Positions 1 through 7,450 of a stretch of DNA of 64,000 nt are shown one piece after another. Within the stretch, counting starts at the first letter, position 1, and each line of letters begins with the position of its first letter. The DNA lies in the NCBI RefSeq assembly GCF_010092985.1, contig NZ_CP048106.1, positions 1,798,001 through 1,862,000 of the forward strand, read 5' to 3'. The DNA comes from Pontibacter pudoricolor (GTDB lineage: Bacteria > Bacteroidota > Bacteroidia > Cytophagales > Hymenobacteraceae). Below the pieces are notes generated by a model, which was not told the DNA's origin, made no database searches, and worked only from the letters and a program-made list of their open reading frames with translations. Both the position numbers and the translations under genes were made by a program.

Positions 1-171
1 GCGTGCACCTGCTTTTACTGCACATCTTATTATGGTAGATCGTAATCATTTTTCAGAATATTGTTTGGTGTAAAAGTATAAACTTTCACCATTTAAAGAG
101 TATACTTATAGGTAATTCCATTCTTTAGCAATATCCGTAATTTAGTAAGCCCAAAAAATCAAAAATAATTT

Positions 172-966
172 ATGCAGGCAGGCACCGAAATAGTAGTAAA
201 TTCATGGCTGGAGCTTCAGGCTGCCCTTTTTGACCATAGCTGGGACCCAGTGCTGGGCCGTTTTCGTTCGTCTTATGTATACCGGGGAAGCTGGAATAAG
301 TCTTACGACCTGAGTACCAGCATTACACGCGTGGGTCCGCAGTTTGAGAGGCTGGAGCCGCATATTCTCCGTAACTTCCGTAAGTATGCCCACGGCACAG
401 CTCCCCAGGATGATACCATCTGGAACTGGCTTGCTATGGCACAGCATCATGGTTTGCCTACCCGCCTCCTCGACTGGAGCTATTCGCCTTATGTAGCCCT
501 GCACTTTGTAACAGACCTGCTGGATAAATACGAAGAGGACGGCGCAGTGTGGTGTGTAGACTATGTAAAATCGAAACAATACCTGCCCTCTACCTTGCTG
601 GATGCTGTAAATGAAGAAGGAGCCAGCGTATTTACACCGGAAATTCTGGCACCGGTCAGCCCGACTCTAAAAAAACTGGGCAGCTTTCAGAAAGAAGAAT
701 TTGTGCTTTTCCTGGAACCACCTTCGCTTGATGCCCGCATAATACAACAGTATGCCTTATTCTCGATGATGTCTGATGTGAAGTCGGAGCTTAGCTCCTG
801 GCTGCAGCAACACCCGGAGTTATATTTCAGGGTGATCATTCCTGCAAAACTGAAGTGGGAAATACGTGATAAACTGGACCAGGCCAACATTACAGAGCGT
901 GTGCTTTTTCCGGGGCTTGCCGGTCTGAGCCAATGGCTGAAAAGGCATTACACCCATTCTAAATAA
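172..966 (+). CDS. FRG domain-containing protein
   Basis: A 264-residue soluble protein. The FRG domain is recognised from the Y-R-G triplet at residues 37-39 and the conserved block QHHGLPTRLLDW at 91-102, followed by a hydrophobic stretch (about 103-113). The FRG domain is found across bacteria and phages; its biochemical role is not established, so no reaction is assigned. There is no signal peptide or membrane segment, so it probably acts in the cytoplasm. The start ATG follows an AT-rich leader without a clear Shine-Dalgarno sequence. No obvious partner gene lies next to it: the downstream gene is a separate lipoprotein about 100 bp away. The family assignment is good; the function is unknown. 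Confidence 0.8.
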   Translation: MQAGTEIVVNSWLELQAALFDHSWDPVLGRFRSSYVYRGSWNKSYDLSTSITRVGPQFERLEPHILRNFRKYAHGTAPQDDTIWNWLAMAQHHGLPTRLLDWSYSPYVALHFVTDLLDKYEEDGAVWCVDYVKSKQYLPSTLLDAVNEEGASVFTPEILAPVSPTLKKLGSFQKEEFVLFLEPPSLDARIIQQYALFSMMSDVKSELSSWLQQHPELYFRVIIPAKLKWEIRDKLDQANITERVLFPGLAGLSQWLKRHYTHSK

Positions 967-1062
967 GACAAAGAATTTTTAACTAAATTGAGGAGCGTTA
1001 TAGTGTGCGCGTAAATATAAATTTACTAACTTAACCACTGAATACACCCTTACTCTCTTTTT

Positions 1063-2103
1063 ATGTTTACCCGCTTACGCACCACCTCTGGATACCCCAA
1101 AAAACGTTTTACTTTTTTACTTTGTACTACTACCCTGTTTGCCATCAGTTGCACGCAGGAGCGCGAAGCACAACAATCCGTTCAGGCCACAGCTCCCTCC
1201 GACCAACAAACTATAGTTTCAGAGGATACACTGGCAAAAGCAACCCCTGACACCACAGCTATAGTTGCACAAGCCACTACAGATACATCCTGGATTTACC
1301 CTGGCCCAAAGCCGTTGCCAGGCGCTATACTCCCGGAGAAGCGAATTCTTGCATTTTATGGCAACCCGCTTTCAAAGCGAATGGGTATTTTAGGGGAGCT
1401 CCCTCCGGAGCAGATGCTGCAGAAACTGGACGAAGAAGTTGCCAACTGGAGCAAGGCCGACCCAACCACACCGGTACAGCCTGCGCTGCATGTTATAGTT
1501 GTAACTGCCCAGGGTCACCCGAGTGCCGGAGGCAAGTACAGGTTGCGTATGCGTCATAAAATGATCGACGAAGTGCTGGAGATAGCGAAACAGCGCGATG
1601 CTATCGTTTTCCTGGATGTGCAGGTAGGCCATAGTACGCTGCAGGCAGAGTTGCCTGAACTTGAGAAATACCTTAGCCTGCCAAATGTGCACTTAGGTAT
1701 TGATGCCGAATTTGCTATGAAAGATGGTACCATACCGGGCCGTAAAATCGGTTCTTTTAACGCAGAAGATATAAACTATGCCACAAGCTACCTTGCCGAC
1801 CTGGTAACAAAAAACCAGATACCGCCCAAGATGCTGATCGTGCACCGCTTTACCCAGGGTATGATCAAAAACACCGAAAACATTAAACTTGACCCACGCT
1901 ACCAGGTAGTAATGCACATGGATGGCTGGGGCGGCCCGGCACTCAAGAAAGACACCTACCGCCGTTACATTAAAAACGAGCCGGTTCAGTTCACAGGCTT
2001 TAAACTGTTCTATAAAAACGACACTAAAAACGGTCACCGCCTGATGACACCAGAGGAAGTACTGGCACTTACACCAACGCCTATGTATATCCAGTATCAG
2101 TAA
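1063..2103 (+). CDS. Putative lipoprotein, unknown function
   Basis: A 346-residue protein with a basic N-terminus (KKR at 13-15), a hydrophobic stretch (17-29) and a Cys at residue 30, reading as a lipoprotein signal peptide whose lipobox (AISC) departs somewhat from the consensus. Residues 31-75 are a Ser/Thr/Ala/Asp-rich linker. The rest (about 80-346) is a globular domain with motifs such as FYGNPLSKRMG and HLGIDAEFAM. I do not recognise a catalytic family with confidence; the alternating strand and helix pattern and the acidic pairs (FLDVQVGH, GIDAEFAM) would be compatible with a TIM-barrel hydrolase fold, which is inference. A hairpin terminator follows. Probably membrane-anchored on the periplasmic side. 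Confidence 0.75.
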   Translation: MFTRLRTTSGYPKKRFTFLLCTTTLFAISCTQEREAQQSVQATAPSDQQTIVSEDTLAKATPDTTAIVAQATTDTSWIYPGPKPLPGAILPEKRILAFYGNPLSKRMGILGELPPEQMLQKLDEEVANWSKADPTTPVQPALHVIVVTAQGHPSAGGKYRLRMRHKMIDEVLEIAKQRDAIVFLDVQVGHSTLQAELPELEKYLSLPNVHLGIDAEFAMKDGTIPGRKIGSFNAEDINYATSYLADLVTKNQIPPKMLIVHRFTQGMIKNTENIKLDPRYQVVMHMDGWGGPALKKDTYRRYIKNEPVQFTGFKLFYKNDTKNGHRLMTPEEVLALTPTPMYIQYQ

Positions 2104-2512
2104 GATTGATAGTCAAATTGTAAGCTTATTTCGTCATCTCGAATTTTGAGGGAGATCTCTTTGAAATTAGACCAGAGTTAGACACGAAATAACAAGTATC
2201 TGACTGGCAGTATAATTCCGTAAACTATAGCATAAAGGCAGCAGGAGAAATCAGGCTGCCTTTTATAATTAAACTAATAATTTCAGAGGCTTAACTTTCC
2301 AGCTTTTTCACAAAAGTATAAATTTCTCTCCCTTCACTTAATTTATCTTTATAAAGAAAAAAATATTCCTTAACTTATGAACAAGCAGGGTGCAAAACAG
2401 AGAATTAAAAAGTTTGCGCCCGCCGGGAGTAATAAGGCCCGGATTTTGCGTTAGGAGAATACAAATACACTGGTAACCTCTAATTACCGGAATTTAGCGA
2501 GAGGGGAGATTT
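2104..2512. other. Intergenic region with terminator and leader
   Basis: Non-coding stretch of about 400 bp. It holds a fragment of the intergenic repeat family (a TCATCTCGA...GAGATCT element near 2131-2160), one CTATAG word, the terminator of the upstream lipoprotein gene, and an AT-rich segment (2270-2375) likely to contain the promoter of the transglutaminase-like gene. Just before that gene is a GC-rich segment (about 2417-2446) with complementary CCGGG and CCCGG arms, lying inside a 25-codon basic reading frame (2377-2454) that I do not accept as a gene. A purine run GAGGGGAG sits directly upstream of the ATG at 2513, an unusually good ribosome binding site for this phylum. Confidence 0.5.
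2234..2266 (+). terminator. Rho-independent terminator after lipoprotein gene
   Basis: Nine-base arms AAAGGCAGC and GCTGCCTTT separated by a 12-nt loop and followed by a short T run. It lies about 130 bp past the stop codon of the lipoprotein gene. Confidence 0.6.
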
Positions 2513-3406
2513 ATGGCGCAGTTCTTACAACCTAAAATGGCAAAAGGATTTGCCTTGCGGTTTATTCAGATCATCATTGTGTTTCCGATGGCGGTGTTAC
2601 TCAGCTTTTACATACCGCCTTACAAGTCAATGGATTATGAGTTGCACTTCTTGTTGTGGCTTTTGGTTTCAGCGGCTGTTTCGGTTATAGTTACCCGTAT
2701 CAGTCCGAAATTAACGGTGTTTGCTTTCTTTACGATCATGGGGGTATTCCTTTACAATAGTACCTTCCCCAACTATACATTCGGCGATATTTACTCTGAT
2801 TATAATGCTGCGCTGGTAAACATGACCAGCAACCCGCACAAAGTATCGTACTTTAAACCGGTTAAGGGTACTTATTTCCAGGAAGAACGTGTAAAGAACG
2901 CCATGCAGCCAACGCATCCAAAGCTGCGCAACTTTGCCGTAGAGAACTCTACCCGTTATTTCCACGACGAATATTACCGCAAGTATGGTAAGCTGACCCG
3001 TTATTTTTCACTGTTCAAACACATCCGTCTGAACTGGAAATATGTAAACGACCCGATAAATATGGACTACTACTCCCCGCCTGTTGAGAGTATGGAACTG
3101 CTGGCCGGCGACTGCGATGATTATGCGATCCTGATGGCCTCATCGGTGATGGCAATTGGCGGAGAAGCCCGAGTGGTTATTTCAGAAAGCCATATGTATA
3201 CAGAAGTTAAGGTGGGCGAATCAAAAGACATTGACAAAGTGAGCCATGTGGTGCGCACCCTGTTTCCGGATGAGGTGAACAGTGGCAAAATACATTTCCA
3301 CGAGACCAACGATGAGCTTTGGATCAATTTTGATTATACTGCACGCCACCCGGGCGGTTATTTCCTGGAGCCTGAACTTTATAGCGTAATCACATTTAAA
3401 AAATAA
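2513..3406 (+). CDS. Transglutaminase-like membrane protein
   Basis: A 297-residue protein. Hydrophobic segments at about 15-34, 44-61 and 67-82 make it an N-terminally anchored membrane protein. The C-terminal half carries a transglutaminase-like cysteine-protease fold: GDCDDYA with Cys201, a His at 227 (SESHMYTEV) and an Asp at 274 (WINFDYT), giving a plausible Cys-His-Asp triad. Such proteins in bacteria are usually peptidases or peptide cross-linking enzymes; the substrate here cannot be read from sequence. A clear GAGGGGAG ribosome binding site supports the chosen ATG. It has its own terminator, so it appears monocistronic. Confidence is high for the fold, low for the reaction. Confidence 0.8.
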   Translation: MAQFLQPKMAKGFALRFIQIIIVFPMAVLLSFYIPPYKSMDYELHFLLWLLVSAAVSVIVTRISPKLTVFAFFTIMGVFLYNSTFPNYTFGDIYSDYNAALVNMTSNPHKVSYFKPVKGTYFQEERVKNAMQPTHPKLRNFAVENSTRYFHDEYYRKYGKLTRYFSLFKHIRLNWKYVNDPINMDYYSPPVESMELLAGDCDDYAILMASSVMAIGGEARVVISESHMYTEVKVGESKDIDKVSHVVRTLFPDEVNSGKIHFHETNDELWINFDYTARHPGGYFLEPELYSVITFKK

Positions 3407-3470
3407 CCTGATACTGTAGTCCAGATACTATAGCTATAGCTAAATCAGTTTTATACGCGTACAAGTGCAG

Positions 3471-3502
3471 CAGCCACCCTTGCCGGTGGCTGTTTTATTT
3501 TT
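3471..3502 (+). terminator. Terminator after transglutaminase-like gene
   Basis: Perfect 8-bp arms CAGCCACC and GGTGGCTG with a 6-nt loop, followed by TTTTATTTTTT. Confidence 0.8.
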
Positions 3503-3536
3503 TAATTTAGCCTGATAACATAAACCTATTCTACCT

Positions 3537-4706
3537 ATGCCCAAAATTCTGATTATAGATGATGAGCGGGCCATCCGTAGTACCCTGAAAGAAATTCTGG
3601 AATTTGAGAATTACGCTGTTGACGAAGCCGAAGATGGTGAAAAGGGACTACAGCTCCTGAATAAAAGCAAGTACGATGTAGTGCTCTGCGACATAAAAAT
3701 GCCGGGCATGGACGGACTGGAAGTGCTGGAAAAAGCCATGGAGGTTTCGCCGGATACGCCGTTCATCATGATTTCGGCACACGGAACGATTGATACGGCC
3801 GTGGAAGCCACTAAAAAAGGTGCCTACGATTTTCTGCAGAAACCACCGGACCTGAACCGTTTGCTGGTAACTGTACGTAACGCGCTGGATAAAGCCACAC
3901 TGGTAACCGAAACCAAGATCCTGAAGAAGAAGATATCCAAAACCTACGAAATGGTGGGTACTTCGGGAGCGTTGGGTCGGGTAAAACAGGCGATTGAAAA
4001 AGTTGCCCCTACTGATGCCCGCGTGCTGATAACCGGACCAAACGGATCTGGCAAGGAACTGGTAGCACGCTCTATACACGAACACAGCAACCGCAGCAAC
4101 GGACCATTGATAGAAGTAAACTGTGCGGCCATACCTAGCGAACTCATCGAAAGCGAACTGTTTGGCCACGAAAAAGGCTCGTTTACCTCGGCAGTTAAGC
4201 AACGTCTTGGCAAGTTTGAGCAGGCCAATGGCGGTACTTTGTTTCTGGATGAAGTGGGTGACATGAGCCTCTCGGCCCAGGCCAAAGTACTGCGCGCCTT
4301 GCAGGAGCATAAAATTACCCGTGTAGGCGGCGATAAAGATATACAGGTGGATGTGCGCGTAATTGCAGCAACCAATAAAAACCTGCTGGAAGAGATTGAG
4401 GCCAAGAACTTCCGCGAAGACTTGTACCATCGCCTGGGGGTTATCCTTATTCATGTACCGCCGCTTAACGAGCGCCGCGAAGATATTCCGGACCTGGTTG
4501 CTAAATTCCTGAACGACATAGCCAACGACTATGGTAACAAGCCTAAATCGATTGCTGCCGATGCCATGGAGTACCTGCAAGGACTGGACTGGCGGGGTAA
4601 CGTGCGTGAGCTGCGCAACGTGGTAGAGCGCCTGGTAATTATGAGCGGAAACGAGATTACGTTAGAAGATGCCAAAGCTTATGCCCGACCGGTTGTAACT
4701 TATTAA
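3537..4706 (+). CDS. Sigma-54-type response regulator lacking an HTH domain
   Basis: A 389-residue NtrC-family protein. Receiver domain at 1-120: acidic pair D8-D9, phospho-acceptor D52, S80, K102. AAA+ domain at about 138-370: Walker A GPNGSGKE (167-174), Walker B GGTLFLDEVGDM (232-243), and WRGNVREL (352-359). Two things are odd. The sigma-54 contact loop, normally GAFTGA, reads GSFTSA (214-219), and the protein ends right after the AAA+ domain, so the usual Fis-type helix-turn-helix is missing. It should therefore act from solution, or not through sigma-54 at all. No histidine kinase gene is adjacent. A bidirectional terminator separates it from the convergent peptidase gene. Confidence 0.9.
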   Translation: MPKILIIDDERAIRSTLKEILEFENYAVDEAEDGEKGLQLLNKSKYDVVLCDIKMPGMDGLEVLEKAMEVSPDTPFIMISAHGTIDTAVEATKKGAYDFLQKPPDLNRLLVTVRNALDKATLVTETKILKKKISKTYEMVGTSGALGRVKQAIEKVAPTDARVLITGPNGSGKELVARSIHEHSNRSNGPLIEVNCAAIPSELIESELFGHEKGSFTSAVKQRLGKFEQANGGTLFLDEVGDMSLSAQAKVLRALQEHKITRVGGDKDIQVDVRVIAATNKNLLEEIEAKNFREDLYHRLGVILIHVPPLNERREDIPDLVAKFLNDIANDYGNKPKSIAADAMEYLQGLDWRGNVRELRNVVERLVIMSGNEITLEDAKAYARPVVTY

Positions 4707-4723
4707 TAGTAAATGCTTAAAAG

Positions 4724-4760
4724 AAAAGCCGCAGGTTTATAGTTTAACCTGCGGCTTTTT
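4724..4760. terminator. Bidirectional terminator between convergent genes
   Basis: Arms AAGCCGCAGGTTTA and TTAACCTGCGGCTT flank a short loop, with A-rich and T-rich ends on the two sides, so it can end transcription from both directions. Confidence 0.8.
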
Positions 4761-5680
4761 TATGCAGCTGATTTTTTACTCAAACAGCAGTTCTTATACT
4801 TTTCGCCGCTTCCGCAAGGGCAAGCTTCGTTACGGCCTAACCGCTTCCCGTAAGGGTTTAATAATTCCCGGAAATTGAGACGGAACCTGCGCTTTGGGTT
4901 TTGCTGGAAAATTTTGGTTAACAGAACATAAAGTCTCGGATGGTTCTCGGCTAGCTTCTCAGGTTTCTCAAAAAAGTATTCGGTAACAACTGCAAAAAAC
5001 TCGGCCTCGCTGGTGGCGCCATAGGCATCTATATCCGACTTCCCTTTCTTAATACTTTTAATCTTGCGGTACATCAGTTTCCGCCATGGTTCTACCCATT
5101 CATCAGGTAGATAGGCTTCCGGCACGCCGTCAATTTCTCCATCGGCCTGGTCAAGCATGTGAGCGAATTCGTGTATGCCTACATTCTTACGATCAGCCAT
5201 ATCATTAAAGCCCCGCTCCAGTGCTGGCTTAGATAAGGTAACATAGTGGTCGTTCTGGAACGGATTTACGCGGCCCAGCACTTCGGACACAGCCTCGCTG
5301 TCCTGATCTTGATACTTGTGTATACTCCCGGGAAATACAAATACTTCACCTAAGTTAGGATACTCCCAGTCCTGAAAACCAAAGATCGGGATAATGGCAC
5401 TTGAGGCGACCAGTACCTTTATAAGGTCATCAATCTGAACGTCAATACCGGTAATGCGCTTTTCAGACAGAAACAATTGCACCATCTTCTCGAAACGCAG
5501 CTTTTCCTGGTCTGTTTTTAAGGTATGGTAAAAACCAACTCTATCGTTCAGTATTTTACGCCACTCCGCCGGGAAATCGGTTTTCAGAACTTTGCTCCTG
5601 TTACGCGACTTACGGGTTGCCCAACTATAGAAAAGCAGACAAACAGCAAGAACGATAACTATAAATACAACATATCCCAT
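4760..5680 (-). CDS. MtfA-like zinc peptidase with C-terminal SEC-C motif
   Basis: A 306-residue protein: N-terminal membrane helix (about 3-20), basic stretch (22-30), then a peptidase domain resembling MtfA (family M90) with the zinc motif HEFAH at 170-174 preceded by NVGI, and a downstream Glu-rich segment (SEAEFFAVVTEYFF, about 224-237) that would supply the third ligand. At 283-300 there is a SEC-C zinc motif (RNEACPCGSG followed by KYKNCC), as in the SecA tail. E. coli MtfA binds the Mlc regulator; whether that applies here is unknown. The SEC-C extension and membrane anchor suggest action at the membrane. It is 34 bp downstream of the LuxE-like gene and probably co-transcribed with it. 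Confidence 0.85.
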   Translation of the reverse strand: MGYVVFIVIVLAVCLLFYSWATRKSRNRSKVLKTDFPAEWRKILNDRVGFYHTLKTDQEKLRFEKMVQLFLSEKRITGIDVQIDDLIKVLVASSAIIPIFGFQDWEYPNLGEVFVFPGSIHKYQDQDSEAVSEVLGRVNPFQNDHYVTLSKPALERGFNDMADRKNVGIHEFAHMLDQADGEIDGVPEAYLPDEWVEPWRKLMYRKIKSIKKGKSDIDAYGATSEAEFFAVVTEYFFEKPEKLAENHPRLYVLLTKIFQQNPKRRFRLNFRELLNPYGKRLGRNEACPCGSGEKYKNCCLSKKSAA

Positions 5681-5714
5681 GGCAGGCTATAACGCAGTAA
5701 CTGAAAGAAGGATG

Positions 5715-6710
5715 TTACACCACAAGCAGATTACACCCCCGGATATCTGAGTTATCAAAACGGCCCAGCACTTCAAAAGTACCTTCGGTGTGCATTCTGC
5801 CGATATCCTTTGTTTCGATAAAAGCACACGAGTCTATGTTAGCCAGGTCAATTACATTTATGCCGCCGCTTCTATGATGCGCACCAATATCAAAGGGATC
5901 GTTGAGGTCGCGGAGCAGGATTTGCATGGTTTGGCCGGGCTTAAAAATACCATCGCCCATGGAGTAGCCTTGTGAGAGCAGTTCTGTCATGCCATATTCT
6001 GAATGAATCTTATCTACACCAAAGCCTTTTTTAAGGAAACTATGCAGTTCTTCGCGCACCATTTCGCGGTGCCGCCCTTTCATGCCTCCGGTCTCCATTA
6101 AAGTTACGCCGCTAAAGCTATAGTTGCCTCTTAGTTCTTCGGCCCAATCCAGCAAGGCGTAGCTTACACCTATCAGCAATACTTTTTTGCCGCGACCCCG
6201 GGCTGCATCTATCGTTTGGTGGAGCTTTTTGCGGTTATGTAGATAGAATCCTTCTTCGCTTTGCCTGGTCTGATTTACAAAATAATCAACCATGGCTACC
6301 AGGCTGGAGCCACCCTGCTCTAAATAAGATGGTAACAGGGCCAGCACCACAAACTGCTCCAGCGGTCCGTAAAAATGCTCGAAAATATGCTTTGTAACAT
6401 GGTTATACCAGGCAAGATCTGCAACGTAATGCTTGCTGCGCGTTTGCTGCGTGGTGCCGCTGCTCTGGAAAGTAACTTCGGGTTCAAAATTACCGGTTGC
6501 AACCTTTTGCTGCTTAAAGAACTCTATAGGTAAGAAAGGGATTTGTTCCAGGTTTTTTATCTGGCCCGGCTGGATGTTCAGATTTTGCAGGTATTCTTTG
6601 TAAACAACATTATATTGGGCCTGGTACCTGAAAAGCGACAGCGCCATTTGGGTAAAATCGGAAGGTTTCCCGAGTAACTGTTGTTTGAACTGTGCCTTAA
6701 AATCCATCAA
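5715..6710 (-). CDS. LuxE/PaaK-like acyl-adenylating enzyme
   Basis: A 331-residue protein of the LuxE acyl-protein synthetase family, related to PaaK-type adenylate-forming ligases. Supporting motifs are QSSGTT (82-87, the phosphate-binding loop), METGGMKGR (about 205-213) and EYGMTEL (238-244). The family activates a carboxylic acid as the acyl-adenylate and transfers it to a thiol. No luciferase genes are present, so bioluminescence is not implied; homologues are common in Bacteroidota without lux genes and their substrate is not known. It is first in a two-gene unit with the MtfA-like peptidase. A second Met follows the first directly, so the start may shift by one codon. Confidence 0.8.
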   Translation of the reverse strand: MMDFKAQFKQQLLGKPSDFTQMALSLFRYQAQYNVVYKEYLQNLNIQPGQIKNLEQIPFLPIEFFKQQKVATGNFEPEVTFQSSGTTQQTRSKHYVADLAWYNHVTKHIFEHFYGPLEQFVVLALLPSYLEQGGSSLVAMVDYFVNQTRQSEEGFYLHNRKKLHQTIDAARGRGKKVLLIGVSYALLDWAEELRGNYSFSGVTLMETGGMKGRHREMVREELHSFLKKGFGVDKIHSEYGMTELLSQGYSMGDGIFKPGQTMQILLRDLNDPFDIGAHHRSGGINVIDLANIDSCAFIETKDIGRMHTEGTFEVLGRFDNSDIRGCNLLVV

Positions 6711-6783
6711 ATAAACTTATAACAAATCCTATATCTAATCGTTTGATTTAGTAAATTTAGCTTCATTTTTCTGATTTTCCTGT

Positions 6784-7371
6784 ATGAACTATATGCTAAA
6801 GTATAGCCTCGCCTGTGTGGTGCTGGTGCTCGCTCTTGCCTCGTGCCGCAAAGAACCTAACTACCCTGATGAACCTCAGATCTCCTTTAAAAGGATAGAA
6901 CAGGTTAGCCATGATGCTCTAGGAATTGAGAAAGACAGCCTATTCTTAATAGTTAAGTTTCAAGATGGCGATGGCAACCTGGGTCTAAGGCCACTTGTTA
7001 AAAACCCGCAAACAGATATTGACAGCCAAACACCTTTTAACGAGGGTTCGATCTACGAGAACAATTTCATTATTAAAGTGCTTAGAGCTAGGCCAGACGT
7101 TAATAATCCGGGGGAGCTAAATTTTGAAGAATTGCAGTTTCCTGATGGATTGAACTTAAACGGCCGCTTTCCGAGAATTAGTAATGATGACCGGGAAGAA
7201 CCTTTGGAAGGTGAAATAAGGCTCGCGCTTGAAATAACTAACGAAAATGAGTTTTACTATGCTGTAGGTGATATAATTAAATTCGAAGTGTTTATTTATG
7301 ATCGTACAACACCGGTACCGAACAAAAGCAATGTGATTGTATCTGAACCGATTACATTGTTTACAGAGTAG
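6784..7371 (+). CDS. Hypothetical lipoprotein
   Basis: A 195-residue protein with a clean lipoprotein signal (hydrophobic 4-20, lipobox LASC with Cys21). The mature part is acidic and contains the phrase FQDGDGNLGL (about 59-68), typical of a family of small Bacteroidota surface lipoproteins with beta-sandwich character; no enzymatic motif is seen. Its upstream region is shared divergently with the LuxE-like gene. A strong bidirectional terminator follows. Function unknown. Confidence 0.75.
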   Translation: MNYMLKYSLACVVLVLALASCRKEPNYPDEPQISFKRIEQVSHDALGIEKDSLFLIVKFQDGDGNLGLRPLVKNPQTDIDSQTPFNEGSIYENNFIIKVLRARPDVNNPGELNFEELQFPDGLNLNGRFPRISNDDREEPLEGEIRLALEITNENEFYYAVGDIIKFEVFIYDRTTPVPNKSNVIVSEPITLFTE

Positions 7372-7396
7372 TTAACTCAACTATAGCAACAACTAT

Positions 7397-7433
7397 AAAA
7401 AAGGCCCTGCAAATATAGCTGCAGGGCCTTTTT
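7397..7433. terminator. Bidirectional terminator
   Basis: Perfect 14-bp arms AAAAAGGCCCTGCA and TGCAGGGCCTTTTT around a 9-nt loop. It lies between the convergent lipoprotein and E1 dehydrogenase genes and can serve both. Confidence 0.9.
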
Positions 7434-7450
7434 GTTTATAAAGCCTATAC

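Noticed and set aside
2..73. Open frame at the left edge, possibly the end of an upstream gene (…MVDRNHFSEYCLV, stop)
   Set aside because: Only 23 codons are visible, without a recognisable domain. It could be a real C-terminus but cannot be supported.
2377..2454. 25-codon basic reading frame before the transglutaminase-like gene
   Set aside because: Too short, no promoter identified, and it overlaps a GC-rich hairpin; could equally be leader RNA.
3648..4580. 310-codon frame opposite the response regulator, and a 282-codon one opposite accC (55492-56340)
   Set aside because: Long antisense frames lying fully inside strongly conserved genes; their translations are unlike known proteins and rich in His, Cys and Tyr as expected for shadows.
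5715..6710. LuxE homologue as evidence for bioluminescence
   Set aside because: No luxA, luxB, luxC or luxD in the window, and this family is common in non-luminous Bacteroidota.
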